Assembly (NCBI RefSeq): GCF_000814845.2
Contig: NZ_CP010431.2
Location: 992,001 to 1,056,000, forward strand
From: Pandoraea sputorum
GTDB lineage: Bacteria; Pseudomonadota; Gammaproteobacteria; Burkholderiales; Burkholderiaceae
Direction: 5' to 3'
DNA length: 64,000 nucleotides
Position numbers and translations under genes: made by a program. A model generated the notes under the pieces. That model ran no database searches, was not told the DNA's origin, and saw only the letters and a program-made list of their open reading frames with translations. Shown one piece after another: positions 39,238 through 48,007 of this stretch (the stretch's first letter is position 1; every line of letters begins with the position of its first letter).

Positions 39238-39608
39238 TGACGACGTCGTCCGTAACCAATGATGTCACGGCGGCGTGGCTGGACGCGTCGGTCCGGCAGC
39301 AAATCGTCGAATTGGCGCTGGCCGGGGCGCAACATGGTTTGGAGACGGAAGCGCGGACGATTCTGCGAGCGTTGCCGTTGCTCGTGCCTCAGGTTCAGGC
39401 GCGTCAATGTCTGCATGCCGCATTGCTCATCGCGCTGGGCGACACGGCGCAAGCAAGCGCCTGCCTTGCGCGTTTGACGGCCGAAGGTGGGACGGACGAG
39501 GCAGACGTCAGCGCCGCGCGTGTGTTGCAGCACTGGCTCGATGCGACGGTTTCCTCATCGGCACCATCTCCTCCTCTTGCTTCTTCTTTTCCTGAAGTTC
39601 TCCCTTAG
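39234..39608 (+). CDS. sctG: SsaH-like needle co-chaperone
   Basis: 124 residues. The core (GAQHGLETEARTILRALPLLVPQ, then ARQCLHAALLIALGDTAQASACL) follows the pattern of SPI-2 SsaH, a short TPR-like partner that keeps the needle protein soluble. It is about 50 residues longer than SsaH, with a Ser/Pro-rich C-terminal tail. Its place between sctF and sctI is that of ssaH in SPI-2. Confidence 0.72.
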   Translation: MMTTSSVTNDVTAAWLDASVRQQIVELALAGAQHGLETEARTILRALPLLVPQVQARQCLHAALLIALGDTAQASACLARLTAEGGTDEADVSAARVLQHWLDATVSSSAPSPPLASSFPEVLP

Positions 39609-39610
39609 CC

Positions 39611-39988
39611 ATGACGACATTCTCATCCCCTGCGCTTTCGGCGGCTGTTGCGCAAACGTCGGCCGTCGATGCGTCGATGAAACCGTCTTCTGCATTCCCT
39701 GCCGCATTCTCGACGGCTGAGAAGGCCGATGCGGTGCGATTCAATCTCGCGTTGGCGAACGCTGCGCCGTTGCCTGAGCATCATTTGCTGAGTGCTGCGA
39801 ACAAGTTGGCGGGCGACACCGAATATCTGGCGCAGCGCGTGATGTTGGACGAGCGATCTCTGGACGATCCGGCGCGTCTGCTTGCCACGCAGCTCGACAT
39901 GACCGAGCGAGTGCTGGCGCTGGAGTTTGTCGCGAAGGCGGCCGGTGCCACGACGCAGGGCGTCAACAAGCTGGTTCACATGCAATGA
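39611..39988 (+). CDS. sctI: Type III secretion inner rod protein, SsaI-like
   Basis: Forms the inner adaptor between the export gate and the needle. 125 residues, longer than SsaI because of a Ser/Ala-rich N-terminus. The C-terminal helix, with LLATQLDMTERVLALEFVAK and then AAGATTQGVNKLVHMQ, matches the SsaI end (VDYLARISGAASQALNKLDNM). Its stop overlaps the sctJ start (ATGA). Confidence 0.82.
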   Translation: MTTFSSPALSAAVAQTSAVDASMKPSSAFPAAFSTAEKADAVRFNLALANAAPLPEHHLLSAANKLAGDTEYLAQRVMLDERSLDDPARLLATQLDMTERVLALEFVAKAAGATTQGVNKLVHMQ

Positions 39989-40800
39989 CGCGTTGCGGCC
40001 GTGTTGTGAAAGGCGTCGTACCGATCGTTGCGGGTATCGCATCGGGGCGGATCCTGCTCGTCTTCTTGCTCTTGCTGACGCTCGGTGGCTGCAAAGTCGA
40101 GTTGCATCGCGCGCTGAGCGAGACCGAAGCGAATCAGATGCTCGCGCTGCTGCTGGTCTCCGGACTTCAGGCTGACAAGCGCGCGGACACGACAGGCATG
40201 ACCGTCCGGATCGAACGCAGCGATTTCGTGCGTGGCGTCGAAGTGCTTCGTCAGCATGGGTTGCCACACCAGAAACGGGCATCGGTCGAGGACGTATTTC
40301 CGCCGGGACAACTCGTCAGTTCGCCGGTGCAGGAGCAGGCGAAACTCATCTATCTCAAGGAGCAACGGCTGGAGCGCATGCTGGCGGCGCTCGACGGCGT
40401 GATGGTGGCGGAGGTGTCCATTGCACAGGTGCCGACGGACTCGGCCGGACGTGCGACCTTGCCGCCGGGCGTGGCCGTCTTTGTGAAGTACAGCCCCGAA
40501 ATCAACATGACGCAACGCATGACCGACATTCGCAGTCTGGTCCACGACAGCGTGCCGGGGGTATCGCCGGAGCGCATCAGCATCGTGCTGCAACCGGCGG
40601 ACTATGGATTGCCTCGGGCGGCCATCGAGGCGGTCGCAGTGCCAGCGAACGGGGGAGGCGAGATGGCTTGGCGTCCGTGGCTGGGATGGGGAATGTTACT
40701 GACGGCAGCGATGGTGCTTGCCGCGGCCGGGGCGATGGCCTGGCGTCGACGGGGCGAATGGGTCGTCCGGTTACGGCAGCGCGTGGCGAGAGCGACGTGA
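39985..40800 (+). CDS. sctJ: Type III secretion inner membrane ring lipoprotein
   Basis: MS-ring protein of the YscJ/SsaJ family, 271 residues. A hydrophobic signal peptide ends in a lipobox (LTLGGC) at about residue 36, followed by ELHRALSETEANQMLALLL, the ring-building motif 1 and 2 region (QQ-like EQRLERMLAALDGVMVAEVSIA), KYSPEIN and a C-terminal membrane anchor (about 228-252). The ATG gives a long basic lead before the signal core, so a later start is possible. Confidence 0.93.
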   Translation: MTRCGRVVKGVVPIVAGIASGRILLVFLLLLTLGGCKVELHRALSETEANQMLALLLVSGLQADKRADTTGMTVRIERSDFVRGVEVLRQHGLPHQKRASVEDVFPPGQLVSSPVQEQAKLIYLKEQRLERMLAALDGVMVAEVSIAQVPTDSAGRATLPPGVAVFVKYSPEINMTQRMTDIRSLVHDSVPGVSPERISIVLQPADYGLPRAAIEAVAVPANGGGEMAWRPWLGWGMLLTAAMVLAAAGAMAWRRRGEWVVRLRQRVARAT

Positions 40801-41471
40801 CGGCGTGTGCCCGACTCGCGCGCCTGATCTGGCAACCAGGATTGCATATGGATGCCGGATGGTGGACCACGTTCGAGATGTCGGGGTGGCGTGCCCCTTA
40901 CCTCAGACATGCGGCATGTCGTCCACCTGTCGACCGGTTATTGGTCGAACGACGCGGATGGCCGCTGGCCGGACGAACGAACTGCACGCTTGCCCGGAGC
41001 GAGGCTGCGCTGGTCATGCTGCATCTGATACCGAATCTGCGCCGCGTCGCACTGGCTTACGGTTTGCGCGTGCTGGGCTGTCCCGACTATCTGCTGCTCG
41101 GCACATTTCGTCGCGCGCTCTCGCCGTGGCTGGACGCATGGCAATGTGACCGTTTGCTCCTCACGCGGCAGGAGTGGCCGTCGCACCGTGCGTTCGAAGC
41201 GGACGAGCTTGCGACGGCGGCGATGGCGACGACGGGTGAGCAGCTTGACGCAATCTGCACCGCTCGCACATCACCGGACACCTCGGGCGTGCCAGACGAT
41301 CCCGTCGCGACAATCGACGACGTCGCCACCGTACACATGGCTATGCGGATCTTGCTCCCACCGCCTGGGCTGACGGCGGCGGCGGCAGGAGGCAATCCGG
41401 TCATGGACGATATCTGGCCGCGGCTCGCGGCGCTGGAGAAAATGCTATGTATGTCATCGACTACGCATTGA
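40797..41471 (+). CDS. sctK: Type III secretion sorting platform protein, SctK-like
   Basis: Links the SctQ pods to the inner ring. 224 residues from a GTG overlapping the sctJ stop (GTGA); the frame is open further upstream but inside sctJ. The stretch LRVLGCPDYLLLGTFRRALSPWLDAWQCDRLL is the most family-like part. SPI-2 has a poorly conserved SctK (STM1410) at this same place, between ssaJ and ssaK. The assignment rests on position and this block. Confidence 0.72.
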   Translation: MTACARLARLIWQPGLHMDAGWWTTFEMSGWRAPYLRHAACRPPVDRLLVERRGWPLAGRTNCTLARSEAALVMLHLIPNLRRVALAYGLRVLGCPDYLLLGTFRRALSPWLDAWQCDRLLLTRQEWPSHRAFEADELATAAMATTGEQLDAICTARTSPDTSGVPDDPVATIDDVATVHMAMRILLPPPGLTAAAAGGNPVMDDIWPRLAALEKMLCMSSTTH

Positions 41472-42136
41472 CCCCCATCGAGACGATTGACGGCCCCGCT
41501 CCGGCGGGGCCGGTGATTTCCACCGAGGCCATCGTCAGGCTGCGTGACGACGCCAGTCGGCGGGAACGTTGGATGAACGAGGCGCGTGCCGAGCGCGACG
41601 CTGCGCAAGTGGAGCGCGAGCGGGCGAGAAAGGACGCGGAGGTGCAGCGCAATGCATGGGAGGAAGCGGCGCAGACGCGTGCCAGGCAAGAGGCCGCGAC
41701 ACAGGCGGAAGCCGCACGGCAAGCGGCCGTCGCGCAGACCGTGGACTGGCTTGTCGACGAGGCGTCGATGGAACGCGAGATTGTGCGCTCGCTGGAGCGC
41801 AGGGTCGCCGATGCGATGACGGGCGCGCTGTCCAACTTCGTGGGCAAACTCGATGTCGGCGAGCGCTTCGCGCATCGCGTCGGGCAGACGCTGCCGGGTC
41901 TCGTGCGCGAAGGTGTCCTCGTCCTGCGCGTGCCGACGGCGCACCACGCTGCCGTCGCGGGCGCATTGCGCGATGCCGACATTGTGCTCGCGTGTACGCC
42001 GGATGCGACGCTCTCAGGCCGTCAGGCGCGCATCGAAAGCGAGTGGGTCACCGTGTGTCTGGATCTCGATGCGGATCTGGCGGCAGTCATCAAACGTTTG
42101 CGCGCCGTGCCGAATCTGGAGGTCGCGTATGGTTGA
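41447..42136 (+). CDS. sctL: Type III secretion stator protein, SctL (SsaK-like)
   Basis: FliH/YscL-type regulator of the ATPase. 229 residues: a short N-terminal motif, a long charged coiled coil (about 35-100, many Arg/Glu/Ala) and a C-terminal globular domain (VDEASMEREIVRSLERRVADAM, then LDLDADLAAVIKRLRA). It overlaps sctK by 25 bases and sctW by 8. Confidence 0.85.
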   Translation: MYVIDYALTPIETIDGPAPAGPVISTEAIVRLRDDASRRERWMNEARAERDAAQVERERARKDAEVQRNAWEEAAQTRARQEAATQAEAARQAAVAQTVDWLVDEASMEREIVRSLERRVADAMTGALSNFVGKLDVGERFAHRVGQTLPGLVREGVLVLRVPTAHHAAVAGALRDADIVLACTPDATLSGRQARIESEWVTVCLDLDADLAAVIKRLRAVPNLEVAYG

Positions 42137-43265
42137 GCGTCTCCCCACGTCTGCCAATCCGAGCGTTCGTACGCCGCAGGAAGCCAAGGCGCTTGAGCGC
42201 GTATCGACGGGCGAATGGCAGGCGCTTGAAGCCGACGGTCTGTCGTCTCGCGCAACGCTGACGGACGTGCCAGGTCATGTGGCGCTGATCGAAGCGACCA
42301 TTGCACAGAACGAGGAGGCAGCTTTCTCCGAGTCGCAGGAAAATCTGAGCTTCGCGCTGGGCGTTCGTTTTAGGCGCACGGGCGAGCGAGATGTCCGAGA
42401 CGACAAGCAACGCGCGCGTGCGTTGTTCGAACAGCAGATGCAACGATTCGCGCGCGTGAACGGTGCGCAGTTCGAGCGGCTGCGTAGTCAATTGCGCGAT
42501 TTGCCGTTTGTCCCCGATCCTCATCAACTGATCCGGCAGGCGCAGATGTCTGGCGGGCACGCTGCACTGGTTGTTGCTGCGTGGTTGGCCGACAACGGGC
42601 TCGATGCGCAAACGCGCACGCGACTGCGGCGCGCGTTCGATGCCTTGACGGCCTCGGACACATGGGCCATCGAGGCATTTGCGGCACTCGAATGCAGCGA
42701 CGGAAAGTCGCCTGACCTCGCGCTGATGCAACAGCTCAAATCACTGTTTCGTCAATCGCAAGGAACGCAACGCTCGCTGACACAATGGTTCGACGAGTGC
42801 CGTCGCTTCTCGCAACGGCGCGAGCGACTTCGCGCACTCATGCAGGCGCTCGGCCTGGAGTTGGGCGCGCAGCACGCCGACGCCGATACCCAGCGGTTGT
42901 CGGCCGTCGTAGACGATCTCCGTCGCGTAGTGTTGTTTCTCACAATGGAATCGATGTGCGAACGCGTGGCGAACGCGATGCGCGAGGCGGGAGGCCGTGC
43001 GTTTGCGACCGACACCATGATCGCGGAGACGCTGACGTTACTCGATCAGCCTTGGGCGGGCGCCGAATGGCTGACGCAACGCGCCGCGTATCTGGGCCTG
43101 ACGACGGTCGATGTCCGATACGCCTTCGCGCGAGGGCTTTCTCAACTCATCAAGTCAGCGCATGACGGATGTTTTCGGGACGAGACGCAACGCGAAACGC
43201 TCGAAGAAGCACTGAGTGTCTGGCGAACGGAGATTGCGCACGAGGCCGATGCGACGAACCACTGA
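42129..43265 (+). CDS. sctW: Type III secretion gatekeeper, SctW (SsaL/InvE-like)
   Basis: HrpJ/YopN-family switch that orders translocator before effector export. 378 residues, single-chain form with the TyeA-like domain fused at the C-terminus. Family features: an N-terminal disordered secretion region, ESQENLSFALGVRFRR, the helical repeats, and the tail with LLDQPWAGAEWLTQRAAYLG and IYRYAFARGL-like VRYAFARGLSQL. Last gene of the first plus-strand block. Confidence 0.85.
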   Translation: MVERLPTSANPSVRTPQEAKALERVSTGEWQALEADGLSSRATLTDVPGHVALIEATIAQNEEAAFSESQENLSFALGVRFRRTGERDVRDDKQRARALFEQQMQRFARVNGAQFERLRSQLRDLPFVPDPHQLIRQAQMSGGHAALVVAAWLADNGLDAQTRTRLRRAFDALTASDTWAIEAFAALECSDGKSPDLALMQQLKSLFRQSQGTQRSLTQWFDECRRFSQRRERLRALMQALGLELGAQHADADTQRLSAVVDDLRRVVLFLTMESMCERVANAMREAGGRAFATDTMIAETLTLLDQPWAGAEWLTQRAAYLGLTTVDVRYAFARGLSQLIKSAHDGCFRDETQRETLEEALSVWRTEIAHEADATNH

Positions 43266-43279
43266 CGTTTGAGCGGAGG

Positions 43280-43321
43280 TCCATCCGGCGGCACATGATA
43301 CATGCGCCGAAGCGGGATGGA
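43280..43321. other. Hairpin between convergent sctW and the chaperone gene
   Basis: The outer arms TCCATCC/GGATGGA enclose a GC-rich inner stem with a 3-base ATA loop. It has no T-run; it may separate the convergent transcripts. Confidence 0.35.
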
Positions 43322-43361
43322 AGGTGACGAGCGGGGATGCCGGACGTATCGATGCCGTCTG

Positions 43362-43775
43362 TCAGGCGCGCAGATGCTCGCGGCAGAGCTTGATGCGGTC
43401 GTAGAAATCGGTGAGCGCCTGGGCGAACGGCTCCGCTTCTGCGGCGGCGTCGTCTTTGACTTGCGCGTGAAGAATCAGACGGTTGTCGCTTTCGCGTAGC
43501 TGAACATGCCCGGTGACGGCCCAATCGGCGGGTTCGATCAGAAACTGAAGCAACCGCTCGCTGTTGGCTCGATGCAGCCGGGCGGCTTCGTCCGTCGCCA
43601 CGACGGCATGAATGCTGCACACCTGATTGTCCAGCGTTTCCACAATGATGCTCGGCGAAGCGTTGAACGTTAGCTCGATGGGCGAATGATTGTCGACGGC
43701 GTCGATCTTGCTGGGGTCGCAACCGATCAGCTTCAGGGCTTCGACGAGAGTTTGCGCTAAATCGTAACTGGGCAT
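43362..43775 (-). CDS. Type III secretion chaperone, InvB/SpaK-like (class IB)
   Basis: Small acidic effector chaperone. 137 residues from the ATG at 43775, the length of InvB (135). The N-terminal half (LVEALKLIGCDPSKIDAVDNHSPIELTF) lines up with InvB (SALEVSGCDPSLIGGIDSHSTIVLDL), and LQFLIEPADWAVTGHVQLRESDNRLILHA and FYDRIKLCREHLR match its second half. An in-frame ATG at 43868 would add 31 residues. InvB-type chaperones belong to SPI-1-family systems, so this is an odd partner for an SPI-2-type machine. No effector gene is adjacent. Confidence 0.82.
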   Translation of the reverse strand: MPSYDLAQTLVEALKLIGCDPSKIDAVDNHSPIELTFNASPSIIVETLDNQVCSIHAVVATDEAARLHRANSERLLQFLIEPADWAVTGHVQLRESDNRLILHAQVKDDAAAEAEPFAQALTDFYDRIKLCREHLRA

Positions 43776-43842
43776 GGTGGGCGTGGAAGTGAACGTGGAG
43801 GGTGGGACGGCATTGATGACGCGCCCCATGTCGGCGTCAAAC

Positions 43843-43870
43843 ATCGTTCGACATGAATCGTTCGACATGA
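43843..43870 (-). repeat. 14-bp perfect tandem duplication upstream of the chaperone
   Basis: ATCGTTCGACATGA occurs twice head to tail. The ATG of the longer chaperone reading lies within it. Probably a recent slippage event; effect unknown. Confidence 0.7.
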
Positions 43871-44024
43871 TCGGAAGTGCGTGCCACGCGACCGGGGAGC
43901 GATAGCGAAGGTTCCCACGTTAGGTCGACGATAACTTTGGTGGTGCGAACCGCGTTGTCGCTTATGAGCATGTTGCTACCGCGACATCGTGCATCCCCCA
44001 TCGCGACCTGCGTCATCGCGTTGA

Positions 44025-44306
44025 CTACGCGTTTTGACTGCGCCGATCGCCACGGCCGTTACCGGCGGCGGTCGGTTTTCCATACGATGTGCTGTAGCGA
44101 CGTGCGATGCTTTCGAGAATCGCCTCCGCAGCCTGAACCGCCTGCATCAGCGATTGCGTCTGTGCGTGTTGTGCGGGGGGGAGCGGCATGCGAAGCGATC
44201 CTTCGAGCGTTGCGCGCGCAGCAACGAGTGCCGCCCCGACATTGCGCGACACAGGGCCGGGGGAATCCGCGAGGGCGTCTTCAAGGCGGGTCAGACGGAT
44301 CGTCAT
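44025..44306 (-). CDS. ssaE: SsaE-like type III secretion chaperone
   Basis: 93 residues. The N-terminus IRLTRLEDALADS and the core ALVAARATLEGSLRMPLPPAQ, then LMQAVQAAEAILESIARRYS, follow SPI-2 SsaE (TLTRLEDLLLHS; LRAARKQLEE; LLEAIEQAENIINIIYYRY). SsaE assists secretion of the translocator SseB in Salmonella. Position after sctD, which it overlaps by 26 bases, is the same as in SPI-2. Confidence 0.8.
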   Translation of the reverse strand: MTIRLTRLEDALADSPGPVSRNVGAALVAARATLEGSLRMPLPPAQHAQTQSLMQAVQAAEAILESIARRYSTSYGKPTAAGNGRGDRRSQNA

Positions 44307-45609
44307 GTTGGGTCTCCGGGGTAGTGGGTGTCAGGGGAAGGTAAAAGAGGCGGTCGTAGGCACCGATCGACACGCCGTCGGCATGAATGGCAACGATGCG
44401 CGTGCCGCCAGGCAGGCGGACGCCCTGCGCAAGACGGGTGCCGTCGGCAAGCGTGAGCTGCGGTGCACCCGGCGAGCCGCCAATGCTGACGAGCGGCGCG
44501 GAGAAGCCCGTCTCGGCCAGTGTCGGAATGCGCGGCGGCAGGGGGTCGATGCGTAGCGGCATGGCGTCGGCCGAACGATTCCACGTGTTGGCGAGGCCCT
44601 TGAGCGACGCTTGCCGTCCGTCAGACAACGCACCGGTAATCCGCCACCCGTTACGGTCGCGCGAGATGTCGACTCCGTGCAGTTGACCTGCCTCGCGCAA
44701 TGTTTTCACCAACTGGTCGAAGCTATGGGCGGTGCCGTTCGCCACGCGCCATCCATGAGGCAACGCGAGTGTGTCCAGCGCATCCGACGCAGCGCGCCAA
44801 CGGGCATCGGCAACGAGCGGGCCACCGACGACCATCGCACCGTCTGCAGCCACGTTGACATGTGCATTGACGAAACCATGCAGCCGCAGCAGCGTGCTCA
44901 CCGTCTGTATGGCATTCGCGGTGCACCAGGTGTCGTCGCTCAACGCTTTACCGAGCCAGCGTGCTTCGGCACGTAAGCGGGCGCGCGTGTCGTCGTCGAT
45001 ACAACCGCCCGACAGCCGCACGGCGTCACCTGCAGTATTGATCGAGACATTGGGCGCGATGCGGGCGGCCAGCGCCCGGAACGCATCGGGTTGCGGGGGA
45101 CGGGAGATGACGTTGGCGGTGCCGGTGCGCCACATAGCGACACCCGCGCCAGCCATCAGCAGCGACAGACCCGAAATTGCCAGCCAGGCGGCAGGCGAGC
45201 GGCGTTGTCTGGGGGTGCCCCTTGAGGCGGCAACGTCCGGAACGTCTGCGGCTTCCACCGTTGTGGACGGAGGGAGGCAGCGCGCGGGACGCTTCGGCAG
45301 TGGCGTGGGTAACGGCTGGGTGTCGTCGCCGAGCCACACGCCGAGGCCCGCAAGATCGATCACGGTATGAAGGGGAAGTGGGCGGGCGTCGGACGCGTCG
45401 TCGGTCGCCGTGACCGGCATGCCGTCGACCCAGACGGGAGTGTGCGAGATCAAACTGACGCGATCTTCCTCGACATGCAGGGTGACGTCGACTTCGTCGT
45501 CGAGCGTCATCGCAATGTCGGCCTCGCCACTTCCGATGGTGAGCGGTCCGGCCGGAAGCGGCATGGGACGCCCGGCGAGTGGGCCGTCGAGGAGCGTTAG
45601 GGTTGGCAT
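44281..45609 (-). CDS. sctD: Type III secretion outer ring protein of the inner membrane, SctD (SsaD-like)
   Basis: 442 residues. A degenerate N-terminal FHA-like cytoplasmic domain (1-100) is followed by a basic linker, one membrane segment (about 144-160, AWLAISGLSLLMAGAGVAMW) and a periplasmic region with ring-building/BON-like repeats (VSTLLRLHGFVNAHVNVAADGAMVVGG, WRITGALSDGRQAS). Comparable in length to SsaD. The gene order sctC-sctD-ssaE equals ssaC-ssaD-ssaE. Confidence 0.87.
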   Translation of the reverse strand: MPTLTLLDGPLAGRPMPLPAGPLTIGSGEADIAMTLDDEVDVTLHVEEDRVSLISHTPVWVDGMPVTATDDASDARPLPLHTVIDLAGLGVWLGDDTQPLPTPLPKRPARCLPPSTTVEAADVPDVAASRGTPRQRRSPAAWLAISGLSLLMAGAGVAMWRTGTANVISRPPQPDAFRALAARIAPNVSINTAGDAVRLSGGCIDDDTRARLRAEARWLGKALSDDTWCTANAIQTVSTLLRLHGFVNAHVNVAADGAMVVGGPLVADARWRAASDALDTLALPHGWRVANGTAHSFDQLVKTLREAGQLHGVDISRDRNGWRITGALSDGRQASLKGLANTWNRSADAMPLRIDPLPPRIPTLAETGFSAPLVSIGGSPGAPQLTLADGTRLAQGVRLPGGTRIVAIHADGVSIGAYDRLFYLPLTPTTPETQHDDPSDPP

Positions 45610-45611
45610 CG

Positions 45612-47288
45612 TCAGGCGTTCGGCAATACGGCCGCAGGCTCGGCCTTGATGAGAAACAAGCGCATGACGCTGTCGTTGCGATTGCTCGTGGAGCTGAACA
45701 GACGACCGACGAGCGGCAGGTCGCCGAGCAACGGGATCTTGCGTTCATGTTCGTGTTGCGCGTCTTGCACGAATCCGCCGAGTAGTAGCGACTGTCCGGC
45801 TTGAAGCGTCGCGTGTGTGGAGATCGACGAGTTGCGTATGGTCGGCACCTCGTTCCGCAAATTGCGGTCGCTGCGAACTTCACCGCCGTCTTCGATGTTC
45901 AGGGTGAGCATGACCTGTTCACTGCCGATGCCCCCATGTCCGGGACTTTCGTCGACCGCGCTGCCCGTCGGCTCGCTCGGCACGAGGCGCGGCGTGACGC
46001 GCAGAAGCGACCCCGACGTCACACTCTCCAGCTTCGCCACCTTCTCGCCAGAGACCTTCGTGTAAAAGGTCACGCTGCGATCCAGCACCGCCTGCATGTT
46101 GTCCAGCGTGACGATAGACGGCCGTGATAGCACGCGTGCTTTGGAGTTTCGCTCAAGGGCGCTCAGATTGAGCATGAACTTATTGGTATCGCCGACCAGC
46201 GTGGTGAACGTGCCCGCGTCGCCGTCGCTGGACGGCCCATTGAGCGAGACGGTTCCGAAGCCGCCGAGCCGGGCGCTGCCGGAGATGTCGACGCCAAGCT
46301 CGGCGATATCGCTGGCATTCACATCGATGATGGCGACCGATATGTCGACCAGACGAGGGCGCACGTCGAGTTGCGCGATGAGATCGCCGTAGATGGGAAT
46401 GTTGCGGCGGCGCTCTCGCACGATGACGGCATTGCGACGTGGGTCGGCGGAAAAACGCGGTGTCCCGGTCGGCGATGGGGGGGCGATCCCGACATCGGTC
46501 GACGTTCGGGAACGGGTGATCGCACCGGTCGTGTCCGTAGTCGAGGACGTGGCGATCAGCGGCCCTGCCCCTTGAATCAGATCCTTTAGTACGCTGACTA
46601 CGCCCGGCACGACCACTTCCTGCCCGCGATAAAAGTACCTTGTGTCGTCCGCCGTCGCGAATTTCAGGGGAAATATCTTGATGGTCTCCTCGCTCGCCTG
46701 TTGATCGCGCGCGTCTCGTTCGACGTAGTCGGCCAGCATGGAAACCGTTTCGAGGCATGCCGGAACGCCCGCGATTTCGAGTGCGTGTGTCGCCGGAATC
46801 GCCCGTGCCACGCAGTGTCGCGGGTGGAGGACGCCGACGTCGCGCAGATGCGAGAGGAGGTCGCGAGGCGACGCGTAACGCAGCGGCAACACACGGCGCG
46901 TGGCTTCGCTGGCCTTATAGATGTTGAGCGTCTGGCCGTTGAAGTACCACGAAAGCCGATAACGTTCAGCCAGTGTGTCGAGTGTCGTCTGTGCGGCACC
47001 TGGGGGGAGCATGCCGATGAAGCGGTCGTCGACCTGTGCGCTGACGACCGTCGGTATGCCGTGATGCGCACCGAAGTCGCGTAGCAACTCCGCAAGCGGC
47101 GTTCCGGCGCTTTGAAAAGCGAATGGCCCGCCGCGCCAGACGGGCGACGTCCCGTTGCCCGATTTGTCGCCTGTCGAGCCGTACGCGCTCAACAACGCAG
47201 CGCTCGCCGGGACTATCGTCAGCACGGCGACCAGCAAGGTCAGGGGTAGGAGATGTCGCAATGCGCGACACAGGAGACGGCAACGCAT
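45612..47288 (-). CDS. sctC: Type III secretion outer membrane secretin, SctC (SsaC-like)
   Basis: Forms the outer-membrane channel. 558 residues from the ATG at 47288, which directly precedes a signal peptide (hydrophobic core to VPASA). N0/N1/N3 domains lie in the first 330 residues; the secretin domain contains VDISVAIIDVNASDIAELGVDISGS, LERNSKARVLSRPSIVTLDN, and LQAGQSLLLGGFVQD...KIPLLGDLPLVGRLFSS in parts. The frame stays open to 47921, but that lead would run over the upstream gene and is not secretin-like. Confidence 0.93.
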   Translation of the reverse strand: MRCRLLCRALRHLLPLTLLVAVLTIVPASAALLSAYGSTGDKSGNGTSPVWRGGPFAFQSAGTPLAELLRDFGAHHGIPTVVSAQVDDRFIGMLPPGAAQTTLDTLAERYRLSWYFNGQTLNIYKASEATRRVLPLRYASPRDLLSHLRDVGVLHPRHCVARAIPATHALEIAGVPACLETVSMLADYVERDARDQQASEETIKIFPLKFATADDTRYFYRGQEVVVPGVVSVLKDLIQGAGPLIATSSTTDTTGAITRSRTSTDVGIAPPSPTGTPRFSADPRRNAVIVRERRRNIPIYGDLIAQLDVRPRLVDISVAIIDVNASDIAELGVDISGSARLGGFGTVSLNGPSSDGDAGTFTTLVGDTNKFMLNLSALERNSKARVLSRPSIVTLDNMQAVLDRSVTFYTKVSGEKVAKLESVTSGSLLRVTPRLVPSEPTGSAVDESPGHGGIGSEQVMLTLNIEDGGEVRSDRNLRNEVPTIRNSSISTHATLQAGQSLLLGGFVQDAQHEHERKIPLLGDLPLVGRLFSSTSNRNDSVMRLFLIKAEPAAVLPNA

Positions 47289-47290
47289 GA

Positions 47291-47770
47291 TCACCTGTGG
47301 CGAACGACTTGCAATCGCCGGGCGACGCCGGCGGGCGTGTTCTGCGTGAGCGCGTATTGGGACGAGAGCATTTGAGAGGCAAGCATTTCGCCTGCAAGCA
47401 GTTGACGACGGAGTTGCGCCTCCACCTGCGCTGGTGAGGCGTGCGCGTCGAATCGATGTACCCACCAGACGACGTCGTTCGCCACGCACAGACTGTCGTC
47501 GCGCAACGCCGGCTGCCCGGCCAGCACGAGCGAACTGCGCGCCAGCCAGCGCGAGCGTGCCGAGTCGTCGATGTCGTCGATGTCGTCCGGGCGTCCGGGG
47601 GTGCGCAACGAATGGCGTGCTCGCGGATTCACTGCGGTTGCGACACAGTAGCCGCCGGCTGCGGGACAGGTCCAGCCTGGGTGGCCGTCGATATCGAGCA
47701 CGATGCGCGCGCCTTGAACGTCGCATGGAGCAATCCAGTCGAGCGCGGAGAGCGCAAATGGCAAACGCAT
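47291..47770 (-). CDS. Probable SsaB/SpiC-like protein
   Basis: 159 residues if started at 47770; in-frame starts at 47818, 47845 and 47866 are also possible and none has a strong ribosome binding site. I see a distant likeness to SPI-2 SsaB (SpiC): ARIVLDIDGHPG versus SWIMTIDGHPA, and WVHRFDAHASPAQVEAQLRRQLLAGEML versus a similar C-terminal helix. SsaB also precedes ssaC in SPI-2, where it acts with SsaL and SsaM in controlling secretion order. Position supports the guess more than sequence does. Confidence 0.6.
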   Translation of the reverse strand: MRLPFALSALDWIAPCDVQGARIVLDIDGHPGWTCPAAGGYCVATAVNPRARHSLRTPGRPDDIDDIDDSARSRWLARSSLVLAGQPALRDDSLCVANDVVWWVHRFDAHASPAQVEAQLRRQLLAGEMLASQMLSSQYALTQNTPAGVARRLQVVRHR

Positions 47771-48007
47771 AGAAGTCTGTTGGGGTGAGTGCCCGACACT
47801 GCGAACAGGGACGGTCATTATCGAGCGCTGTGTTACGTACGCCATCCGGCGCAGACCTGAAGTCACCGCTTAACCTGGAGATTTGCGGCATCTTCCTATG
47901 CGTGCAGTCAGGCGAAGGCACAAGATTCGTGCCCGTTGGCCCGAAGTCGAAAGAGATGGAACAAAAATCCGCATGAATGCTAATGACTCACTGTTGAGGA
48001 GCTGCGA

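Noticed and set aside
47289..47921. Possible 210-residue N-terminal extension of the secretin SctC
   Set aside because: The extension would run over the upstream ssaB-like gene in another frame and would bury the signal peptide that begins at the ATG at 47288.
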